Part shown: positions 1 through 6,004 of the stretch, piece by piece
Layout of the letters: each line of letters begins with the position of its first letter
How positions within the stretch are numbered: position 1 is the stretch's first letter
Assembly: GCA_003511825.1 (NCBI GenBank)
Contig: DOIU01000419.1
Location: 1-6,865, forward strand
From: Gammaproteobacteria bacterium
Lineage (GTDB): Bacteria > Pseudomonadota > Gammaproteobacteria > Granulosicoccales > Granulosicoccaceae
Reading direction: 5' to 3'
DNA length: 6,865 nucleotides
The notes under the pieces: model-generated
Told to the model about the DNA's origin: nothing
The model's database searches: none
What the model saw: the letters and a program-made list of their open reading frames with translations, nothing else
Program-made: the position numbers and the translations under genes

Positions 1-1404
1 TCAACTCGCCTTGCGCGCGCTTCTCCTCCTGCTCTTTACGCAGACCGGCGTAGTCGACCGCATCCATCACCTTGTCCAGGGCGGTGTGGTAATCACCACT
101 GTCCAGCTCCCAGCCGAGGGACGTCTGATAAGGGAACTGCTCCGGTTTCACAAAATTACGCCGGCGAATCTCGGCTTTGTCCATGCCAGCTTCTGCGCCA
201 ATACATCCATGGTACGCTCAATCACATACACCGCTTCGGTCACCCGAAAGGAGCAGCGATAGGCAACACCGCCGGGAGGCTTGTTGGTATACACGCCGTC
301 CACCTGGACATGTGCAACGGGGACATCGTACGACCCCGTGCAGATATGAAAGAGCCCGGCCGGAAACTTGCTCGGATCGGCACAAGCATCAAAGGCACCG
401 TGATCCGCCAACACGTAAACCCGCAGGGCTTTAATCCGCCCATCCTTATCAGCGGCCAGTTCACCGGTCATGTGGTAATCGCGCGCGAAGGCCGTGGTGG
501 ACAGATGCTCCATGCGATCTTCAACCCATTTGACCGGACAGCCTAAAACGATCGACGCCACAATGGCATTCACATAGCCCGGATAAATACCCACCTTGTT
601 ACCGAAGCCGCCACCGATGTCGGGCGAAACCACACGCACCTTGCTCTCAGGGATACAGGACAGCATCGACACCACGGTGCGCACCACATGCGGCGCCTGC
701 GAGGTCACATAGACCGTCAGGTGTTCATTGACCTTATCGAATGAGGCCACGCACCCGCAGGTTTCCAAGGGGCTGGGATGCACACGGTGGTAATACATGT
801 CTTGTTTTACCGTGACGTCGGCCTGGTCGAAGACACGGTCGGTCGGGTCTTTATCACCTGCCTCCCAGGTGAAGATGTGATTGGGATGCACGCGCGCGCT
901 ATGGGCGCCTTCCATCTTGTCTGCAATGTCTTCGCGCAGCACCGGTGCATCAGCGTCCATGGCTTTGTGTGCGTCAACCAAGACCGGCAAGGGCTCGTAC
1001 TCAACCTCGACCAGCTCCGTCGCATCGGCGGCGATATAGCGATCATCGGCGACGACCACCGCGACTTCCTGATACTGAAAATGCACTTTCTCATCCGCCA
1101 ACACCGCTTGTACGTCACCCGCCAAGGTGGGAATCCAGTGCAGGTTCAGCGGTTTGAGGTCTTCCGCAGTGAGCACGGCATGCACGCCGGGTAATGCCAG
1201 TGCTTTCTCTTTATTGATGCGCTTGATCCGCGCATGTGCATAAGGGCTGCGTACCATGTCGGCGAACAACATGCCGGGCATCTTCACATCATCGACGTAG
1301 TTACCCTTGCCCTGTACAAAACGGGGGTCTTCTTTGCGTTTGCGTGAACAGCCAATCCCCTTGAGGTCGGCTTCGCGCGTGATCTCTTCTGCTTCTGCGG
1401 CCAT
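1..1404 (-). pseudogene. coxL: Form I CO dehydrogenase large (molybdenum) subunit, 5' part, frameshifted
   Basis: Catalytic subunit of aerobic CO dehydrogenase, which oxidises CO to CO2 at a Mo-S-Cu centre and passes electrons through CoxS and CoxM. ATG at 1404 follows a GAGGGTG ribosome site, 11 bases after coxS ends. Residues 381-387 read AYRCSFR, the form I signature; Cys384 corresponds to the copper-binding Cys388 of Oligotropha CoxL. SQAPHVVR (235-242) and GGGFGNK (264-270) are also typical of the family. After residue 406 (AQKL) the frame is lost and a stop follows at 148-150. If one G is restored in the GG at 186-187, reading continues as GMDKAEIRRRNF to the left edge with no further stop, giving about 468 of roughly 800 residues. 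So the gene is interrupted by a single-base loss, real or artefactual, and is also cut by the window edge. Identity as form I CoxL is very secure; whether it is functional is not. Confidence 0.93.
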
Positions 1405-1415
1405 TGCTTACACCC

Positions 1416-1895
1416 TCACCCAGCTTGTTGCAGTTTCTGCGCAGCCGACTGCACAGCTTTAATGATATTTTGGTACCCGGTACACCGACAGAGATTGCCC
1501 GACATGCCCCAGCGAATCTCTTCTTCTGTGGGCGCGGGATTCTCTTGTAGAAATCGGTATGCACGCACCAGCATGCCCGTGGTACAGAAACCACATTGCA
1601 AGCCGTGCTATTCAATGAATGCGGTTTGCACAGCGTGCAGACCATCTGCGTCCGCCAAGCCTTCCACCGTCGTGACGTTGCCACCATTGGCTTGTACCGC
1701 CAACACTGTACACGCCTTGACCGATTCGCCGTTGAGATCCACCGTGCACACGCCGCAGTGCGAGGTATCACAACCAATGTGCGTCCCGGTTTCTCCCAGG
1801 GTTTCACGAATGGTGTGTACCAGCAGTTCACGCGGTTCAACCAAGGCGTCAACCTGGCGACCATTCATCTGAAAAGTGATATGTTGCTTTGCCAT
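1416..1895 (-). pseudogene. coxS: CO dehydrogenase small (iron-sulfur) subunit, interrupted by an in-frame TAG
   Basis: Small subunit carrying two [2Fe-2S] clusters that move electrons from the molybdenum site of CoxL to FAD in CoxM. ATG at 1895 has a GAAGAGG ribosome site overlapping the end of coxM, with 5 bases between the genes. The plant-type ferredoxin domain has Cys42, 47, 50 and 62 (GCDTSHCGVC). The helical second domain has Cys101 and 104 (QCGFC) and Cys136 and 138 (CRCTGY). Codon 96, at 1608-1610, is TAG, between AFIE and HGLQCGFC; a Gln codon (CAG) one transition away is the likeliest ancestor. The same frame continues open to a natural stop at 1416, giving 159 residues, close to the 166 of Oligotropha CoxS. 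As written, the product would lack the proximal cluster domain. The usual CTPG after Cys101 is CTTG here. The TTG at 1601 could start a downstream fragment, but that is speculation. Confidence 0.92.
1608..1610 (-). other. Premature amber stop inside coxS
   Basis: TAG on the minus strand in the coxS frame, followed two codons later by the conserved LQCGFC. The frame is the same on both sides, so this is a substitution and not an indel. The following bases are CAC, not the CAA-type context known from leaky viral amber codons, so readthrough is not specifically supported. Confidence 0.9.
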
Positions 1896-1900
1896 AATGC

Positions 1901-2764
1901 CTACCTCTTCGCCCTAGCCAGCGCGTCATCAATGGAACGCCGTGCCATTTCTCCCGCCATATGCGTTTTGTATTCAACGTCGCCGCGTAAATCTTCCGCT
2001 GGATCACAGGCGGACTTCACCTGTTCAATGGCCTGCTCAATCAGTGCATCGGAGATCACTTGACCCCGCAGCAGATCTTCAGCGGTCTCTACCCGGATTG
2101 CCATCGGCGCCACATTGGTCAAGGCAATGCGGATATCGCGGCAAACGTCGCCGTCCAGCTTGATAACAACCGGAGATGCGGCGGTCGCGAAGTCGCCGGT
2201 CTTGCGTTTGAATTTGTGAAAACCATGCCCTGTCCCTTGCTGGCACACAGGCACGCGAATTTCCGTGAGGAGTTCATCTTCTGCGAGATCCGTCCAATAG
2301 GTGCCGAGGAAAAACTCGCTGGCACTTTTTGTCCGGATGCCCTCTGGCCCTTGAATCGTGAATTCAGCGTCCAGCGCCAGCATGACAGCGGGATGATCGT
2401 TACCCGGGTCACCGTGGGCGATATCACCACCGATGGTGCCACGGTTGCGTACTTGCGGGTCGGCGATCAGTTTGGCGGCATCGACCACCACTGGACAGTG
2501 CTCTTGCAGCAGCACTGAGTCGATCAATGCGTTTTCAGACGTCATGGCACCGATGCATATCGTGTCACCGTCGCGCCGAATGCCTTTCAGCTCGGTGAGG
2601 CCGTTGATATCGACCAGATGCGCGGGCTCGGCGAAACGCAGCTTCATCATCGGCAACAGGCTGTGGCCTCCGGCCAACACCTTGGCATCCTCATACTCAG
2701 ACAAGAGTCGGATGGTGTCCTCCACGCTGGACGGCACATGGTATTCAAATCCGGCTGGAATCAT
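1901..2764 (-). CDS. coxM: CO dehydrogenase medium (FAD-binding) subunit
   Basis: Flavoprotein subunit of aerobic CO dehydrogenase: FAD here takes electrons from the CoxS clusters and delivers them to the quinone pool. It has 287 residues, the normal family length, with no interruption. Both FAD-binding motifs are present: AGGHS at 31-35, within a stretch running on to LLPMMKLR, and TIGGD at 110-114, followed by IAHGDPGND, as in form I CoxM. The C-terminal third resembles the CO dehydrogenase flavoprotein C-terminal domain. ATG at 2764 has a GGGAG ribosome site 6 bases upstream. It is first in the coxM-coxS-coxL order typical of form I clusters, and the only one of the three subunits here without a lesion. 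The phased repeats upstream suggest control by the neighbouring RcoM-type protein. Confidence 0.95.
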   Translation of the reverse strand: MIPAGFEYHVPSSVEDTIRLLSEYEDAKVLAGGHSLLPMMKLRFAEPAHLVDINGLTELKGIRRDGDTICIGAMTSENALIDSVLLQEHCPVVVDAAKLIADPQVRNRGTIGGDIAHGDPGNDHPAVMLALDAEFTIQGPEGIRTKSASEFFLGTYWTDLAEDELLTEIRVPVCQQGTGHGFHKFKRKTGDFATAASPVVIKLDGDVCRDIRIALTNVAPMAIRVETAEDLLRGQVISDALIEQAIEQVKSACDPAEDLRGDVEYKTHMAGEMARRSIDDALARAKR

Positions 2765-3103
2765 GGTCTTCTCCCGGTTAATGAACTAGGTACAGAGCGC
2801 GAGGGCCTAGCATTGCTATTGAAAATACTTGGCTTTGCGTGGGCCAATACTTGGGCAAGGGGTACATCAGCTGCAAGCGCCGACGCATGAAGTGCGGTTT
2901 TTTTGCATCAGTTGCGCAAATGCTGACATGAGCGACAAATGCCTGTATTGACGCTGTTATGCAGCAAAAAAGGCGCTTCACGGACTCATCCAAACGATGC
3001 TGCAACGCGTCAACGTCAGGCCATGACGGCACGTTTCAACACGCGAGAAAGGGAATGTCAGCGTTAGGTACAGCAGTGACAAGCAAAGTCGTGATGCCAG
3101 CCT
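2765..3103 (-). promoter_or_regulatory. coxM upstream control region
   Basis: A 339-base gap without a credible gene, between the end of rcoM and coxM. It contains the phased repeat array (2823-2935), an A7 tract on the minus strand between two of the repeats (2898-2904), an A6 run on the plus strand (2966-2971), and a 5-base inverted repeat CGTCA-GGCCA-TGACG (3014-3028). No hairpin followed by a T-run, oriented to terminate rcoM, was found, so read-through from rcoM into coxMSL is possible. I could not settle on a clean -35/-10 pair. TTGGCC within the repeats (minus strand, about 2847-2842) followed by the A/T-rich stretch TATTTTCAAT is only a weak candidate. The assignment as the cox promoter region rests on position and on the array. 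Confidence 0.6.
2823..2935 (-). repeat. Six phased imperfect direct repeats, 20-22 base period
   Basis: Read on the minus strand toward coxM, the 9-base units are TCGCTCATG (2935-2927), CAACTGATG (2914-2906), CACTTCATG (2894-2886), CAGCTGATG (2873-2865), CAAGTATTG (2853-2845) and CAAGTATTT (2831-2823). Successive starts are 21, 20, 21, 20 and 22 bases apart, close to two helical turns. The first four share T(C/G)ATG exactly in register. The last two share CCAAGTATT exactly. RcoM-1 of Burkholderia xenovorans is known to bind sets of three direct repeats spaced 21 bases on centre, so these could be two adjacent triplets for the regulator encoded next door. The spacing is seen directly; the binding role is inference. 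Confidence 0.6.
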
Positions 3104-3831
3104 CTATGCCAAGCCGAGGATTTCCTTAAGGCTGCTCACCTTATTCCGGCTGATGGGGATTTTGAGTCCATCTTGGTGATCCATCACGATAAAGCAATGA
3201 TCATCCACTTTTTCAAACGACTTGGCATAACGCAAGTTAATGATGTGACTGCGGTGCACACGAAAGAACAGACGTGGGTCCAACCGCTTGTCCAGATCAG
3301 AAATGGAGAGATTACAGAAATAATTCTCGCTGTCGGTGAACAGCTTCGAATAGCGGCCATCGGCCTTGATGCAGCAGACGGATTCCAAATCCACCAGCAG
3401 CACGCGCTTGTTCTTGTACACAGGGAGTTTATAGAGCTGGCGGGCGACTCGTCGGCAGGCAAGTCGTCGTCGGGGTTCGACCGCGTGGTGGCGAGATCGG
3501 TCAAATCGTAAAAAATCATGCAGGTACCGAGCACACTGTCCGCCCCACACATTTTAGACACTTTGATCAACAACACCCGCTCCAGTGTATTGATCATCAT
3601 GGTCATGGGGGGTGGCGATGTCACCGGGCAAGAGGAGTGCTCCAATAACCAACGGACCTTCTCACGGCTGCTCTCGGGATGAATGGAGAGAATGTCCTCA
3701 CCAATCAATTCCCCCGGACGCGCGCCCAGCGTCTCCATCGCAATACCGTTCATGGCCAGGACATGATTGCGGTTATCAAGCCACACCATACCCGGGTCAA
3801 ACTGCTGCAGCTTGTGCTGGATTGTCTCCAA
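3104..3831 (-). pseudogene. rcoM: RcoM-type haem PAS-LytTR CO-sensing regulator, frameshifted between domains
   Basis: Single-component CO sensor and activator of cox genes. The N-terminal PAS domain (about residues 5-115) closely resembles Burkholderia RcoM. The haem ligands His74, Cys94 and Met104 of that protein correspond to His51 (in HPESSRE), Cys68 (in SSCPVTSPPP) and Met78 (in MMIN). The C-terminal LytTR DNA-binding domain shows VYKNKRVLLVD, FFRVHRSHIINL and IPISRNKV. The two domains lie in different frames. Adding one C to the CCC run (minus strand, 3444-3442) joins ADESP directly to RQLYKLPVY and restores a 242-residue protein; the exact site could be elsewhere in the poorly conserved linker. 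The start is TTG at 3831, with GGAGG 8 bases upstream and an in-frame TGA directly before it. As written, the PAS part runs on out of frame to 3184 without a DNA-binding domain. I see no slippery site for programmed frameshifting. Confidence 0.88.
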
Positions 3832-3839
3832 TCAACCGC

Positions 3840-3844
3840 CCTCC
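3840..3844 (-). promoter_or_regulatory. Ribosome binding site deciding the TTG start of rcoM
   Basis: GGAGG on the minus strand, 8 bases before TTG at 3831. An in-frame TGA at 3834-3832 rules out a longer protein, and the N-terminus (ETIQHKLQQF) aligns with the RcoM PAS start, so TTG is the likely initiator. Confidence 0.65.
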
Positions 3845-3849
3845 GCCCC

Positions 3850-3871
3850 CCAGGCCGACAAATCTGCCTGG
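3850..3871. repeat. Perfect inverted repeat upstream of rcoM
   Basis: CCAGGC, a 10-base spacer and GCCTGG. It lies just upstream of the rcoM ribosome site, where it could be an operator or a leader hairpin of the rcoM message. No T-run follows on either strand, so it is not a terminator by itself. Confidence 0.4.
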
Positions 3872-3877
3872 TGTTTC

Positions 3878-3904
3878 GCAGCGTCTTGGCGCTGCTTTTA
3901 TTGT
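3878..3904 (+). terminator. Terminator-like hairpin on the plus strand
   Basis: GCAGCG, loop TCTTGG, CGCTGC, then TTTTATTGT: a 6-base GC-rich perfect stem followed by a T-rich tail, the form of a factor-independent terminator for plus-strand transcription. The minus-strand reading has the A-run first and no T tail, so it does not suit the CNNM gene that ends at 3989. No plus-strand gene precedes it. It may end antisense transcription across rcoM or serve as a regulatory stem-loop in the rcoM leader. Confidence 0.4.
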
Positions 3905-3988
3905 CGATACTTACCTTTTTAGCCTACCGCCATTGTCCCTCAACATTCAACCTACTCTCACACATTGGCTGCCGCCAACAGACAGTCA

Positions 3989-5053
3989 CTATTTGGCTTT
4001 GGTATCTTCCGACACGGCCATCCCCATGGCGATAGCCCGCTTGCGCCAAAGACTGCGCGCATATTGCTGCATGTCAGCAGTCTTGTCGCTCTCGTCCATG
4101 ATTTCCAGCCCCAAGAGCGTTTCGAGAATGTCTTCCAATGTAATGATGCCCTCCGTTCCGCCGTACTCGTCAACGATGACCATCATGTGTTCACGCTGTT
4201 GCAGTACGGCATCAAATGCATCAGACAACGGCGTTTTATCCAACAGGGTACTCAGTTCACGGCGATAGGTGGACAGGGTATTGTCGGTTTCATCACGCGC
4301 TTGAGCCAGCAGCAGGTCATCTTTGAGCACAAACCCGGTGAAGAGTTCCTTGTCTTGATCGTAAATGGGAATGCGGGAGAAACGCGAGTCGTAGTGGTTA
4401 TCAAAATAGCCAAACACTGTCAGCGACTCCGGCAGACAGAAGACCACCGGGCGCGGCGTCATCACGTCGGTCACATACGTCTCTTGCAACAGAAACATAT
4501 TCTTGAGAATGCGCGATTCCCGCTCGTGCAACTGCCCTTCACGCTCGCCGAGATCTGCCATGGCGGCAAATTCTTCGCGGCTAAACCCTTCAATCGGTTT
4601 GTCGTGCGACAAGCCGCGCGTGAGCAACTCCGATAACACAACAAAAGGATACATCGCCCACACCAAAAACCGCAGCCAATGCGCCGTTATGCTGGAAAGC
4701 GCTCGCCAATGCACAGCCCCCAAGGTTTTGGGAATGATTTCTGAAAAGATCAGGATGAGCAGGGTCAAGACTGCAGAAATCAGCCCCACCCACTCATTAC
4801 CGAATACCGCAGTGGCTTGCGCCCCCGCCCCGACAGCGCCGACGGTGTGCGCGATGGTATTGAGCGTCAGAATCGCCGCAAGCGGTTTGTTAATATCGGC
4901 CTTGAGCGCACGCCAAAGGGGCGCTGAGCGCTTGCCCTCCTGGTCTAGCACACTGACGTGTGCGGTGGTAACACTCAGCAGCACCGCTTCCGACACCGAG
5001 CAGATAAACGAAAACAGCAGCGCAATGGTGATGTAGATAATCAGTAAAGTCAT
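3989..5053 (-). CDS. CNNM/CorB-type membrane protein with paired CBS domains
   Basis: Inner-membrane protein of the CNNM (DUF21) family, whose characterised members act in Mg2+ transport; substrate and direction are not known for this one. It has 354 residues. The N-terminal DUF21 part (about 1-150) has four hydrophobic segments near 3-28, 57-80, 88-112 and 124-145, including the SEIIPKT motif at 104-110 typical of the family. A linker (about 150-195) leads to two CBS domains, about 196-250 (from DVMTPRP) and 265-318 (DEYGGTEGIITLEDIL), which in relatives bind ATP. The chain ends in a short basic tail, so the CorC/HlyC domain common in longer CorB/YfjD proteins is absent; a shorter DUF21-CBS form exists. 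ATG at 5053 has only a weak ribosome site. It is divergent from the yceI-like gene and no link to CO oxidation is visible. Confidence 0.88.
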   Translation of the reverse strand: MTLLIIYITIALLFSFICSVSEAVLLSVTTAHVSVLDQEGKRSAPLWRALKADINKPLAAILTLNTIAHTVGAVGAGAQATAVFGNEWVGLISAVLTLLILIFSEIIPKTLGAVHWRALSSITAHWLRFLVWAMYPFVVLSELLTRGLSHDKPIEGFSREEFAAMADLGEREGQLHERESRILKNMFLLQETYVTDVMTPRPVVFCLPESLTVFGYFDNHYDSRFSRIPIYDQDKELFTGFVLKDDLLLAQARDETDNTLSTYRRELSTLLDKTPLSDAFDAVLQQREHMMVIVDEYGGTEGIITLEDILETLLGLEIMDESDKTADMQQYARSLWRKRAIAMGMAVSEDTKAK

Positions 5054-5206
5054 GGTGAGAAAAATCTTACCTAGGATGAATTACCCTCATAGTAGCTCAT
5101 TCCGCGCCAAGACGTGATGGAAACCAATGCTTAAGGCATACCAGAGGTTCACAACCAGAGGCTTTGGGATTACTCTAGACAGACCTGTTTCAGACACGCA
5201 CCCCCT
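5054..5206. promoter_or_regulatory. Divergent intergenic region
   Basis: A 153-base gap between the divergent CNNM and YceI-family genes, so it should hold both promoters. On the plus strand TTCACA (5148-5153) and TACTCT (5171-5176), 17 bases apart, form a weak candidate pair for the YceI gene. No strong Shine-Dalgarno sequence precedes either start codon. Confidence 0.35.
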
Positions 5207-5875
5207 ATGCCTCAGATAAAGCAATGCCTCCGCCTCAGCGCCCTGACACTCGGGGCCATGATGACTGCCAGTGCACTCGTGGCCTGCTCCCAACTGGCGA
5301 CGCCGGGATTGGTCCGACCCAATTACGACACTGAAACACGCGCCTTGCGCGCGGGCGAATATAGCCTCGACGCGCCACACTCGACCTTGCTGTTCAAAGT
5401 GACGCACCTGGGATTATCAACCTATGTCGGCCGCTTTAATACCTTTTCTGCAAGCCTGGATTTTGATCCCGCCTCCATCAGCGCGTCCCGCTTGGAAGGC
5501 AGCGTGGTCTTAAGCAGTATCGACGTCAACGACCCGGCGATGACAAAACGGCTGGTCAAGAAGCAGTGGCTCCACACAGACGCCTACCCCGAAGCCTTGT
5601 TCAGGTCGACATCGGTGGATATTGACAGCGATGGCGACAAACCGCAGCTCACCTTCAACGGCGAGCTCAGCTTTCGCGGGGTAACGCAGCCCGTGAGTCT
5701 GACCGGCGAGTTTCATGGCGGCGCCGATAATTTGCTCACCGGTAAATACACCTTGGGTTTCAGTGCGAGCGGGACCTTCAAGCGGTCAGACTTCGGCATG
5801 AAGCAGTACCTTGGCCTGGTGAGCGACCAAGTCACGATTGAGATTTACGCCGAGTTTCAGCGCACGAACTCCTAG
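5207..5875 (+). CDS. YceI-family lipoprotein
   Basis: 222-residue exported protein with a YceI-like domain (about residues 50-220), a lipocalin-like beta barrel that in characterised relatives binds isoprenoid lipids; the ligand and role of this one are unknown. The N-terminus is a lipoprotein signal: basic start, hydrophobic core at about 11-24, and lipobox LVAC with Cys27 as the lipidation site. Family features include YSLDAPHSTLLFKVTHLGLS, a central FNTFSASLDFDP and FRGVTQPVSLTGEF. Many YceI proteins are soluble periplasmic forms, so the lipoprotein version is a modest variation. ATG at 5207 is the first possible start after an in-frame TAA at 5132 and is needed for the signal peptide, but CCCCCT directly precedes it with no Shine-Dalgarno, suggesting a short or leaderless message. 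It stands alone on the plus strand, convergent with the dehydrogenase gene. Confidence 0.88.
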   Translation: MPQIKQCLRLSALTLGAMMTASALVACSQLATPGLVRPNYDTETRALRAGEYSLDAPHSTLLFKVTHLGLSTYVGRFNTFSASLDFDPASISASRLEGSVVLSSIDVNDPAMTKRLVKKQWLHTDAYPEALFRSTSVDIDSDGDKPQLTFNGELSFRGVTQPVSLTGEFHGGADNLLTGKYTLGFSASGTFKRSDFGMKQYLGLVSDQVTIEIYAEFQRTNS

Positions 5876-5881
5876 CCTCCT

Positions 5882-5902
5882 CGCCTCGCTGCATAGGCGT
5901 TT
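5882..5902 (+). terminator. Weak candidate terminator after the YceI gene
   Basis: CGCCT, an 8-base loop and AGGCG, followed by only three T. It lies 6 bases past the YceI stop. The stem is short and the T-run poor, so this is a low-confidence call; a second hairpin, CAGTGA-TGTC-TCACTG (5931-5946), lies further on without a T-run. Confidence 0.2.
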
Positions 5903-6004
5903 CGCGACTTGCGGAAAACAGGGTGTGCCGCAGTGATGTCTCACTGAATCCCAAGGCCCCTGCCAGCAGCCAACACTGACAGGAGCGAGACGTCTTCTGC
6001 CTGT

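Noticed and set aside
148..1404. Form II (putative) CO dehydrogenase or another xanthine dehydrogenase family enzyme
   Set aside because: The active-site loop is AYRCSFR, the form I signature, not the AYRGAGR type of form II, and the gene order M-S-L with an RcoM-type neighbour fits form I.
2823..2935. CRISPR-like array
   Set aside because: Units are only 9 bases, imperfect and spaced about two helical turns apart; this is regulatory-site spacing, not CRISPR repeat-spacer structure.
2941..2972. Hairpin GCTG-TTATG-CAGC next to a run of A as a terminator for rcoM
   Set aside because: On the minus strand the T-run comes before the hairpin and the stem is only 4 bases, so it does not have terminator form for rcoM.
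3442..3445. Programmed ribosomal frameshifting in rcoM
   Set aside because: The local sequence has no X XXY YYZ slippery heptamer and no clear downstream stimulatory structure; a one-base loss is simpler.
3612..4636. Long plus-strand open frames across 3612-4268 and 3965-4636
   Set aside because: They lie antisense to rcoM and to the CNNM gene, whose minus-strand translations have clear domains; the plus-strand products show no recognisable motif and no good ribosome site.
5087..5407. Minus-strand open frame overlapping the start of the YceI gene
   Set aside because: Antisense to a convincing lipoprotein signal peptide and YceI domain; no family features of its own.
5931..5946. CAGTGA-TGTC-TCACTG as a shared terminator for the convergent YceI and mmsA genes
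   Set aside because: Perfect 6-base stem but no T-run on either side, so I do not call it a terminator.
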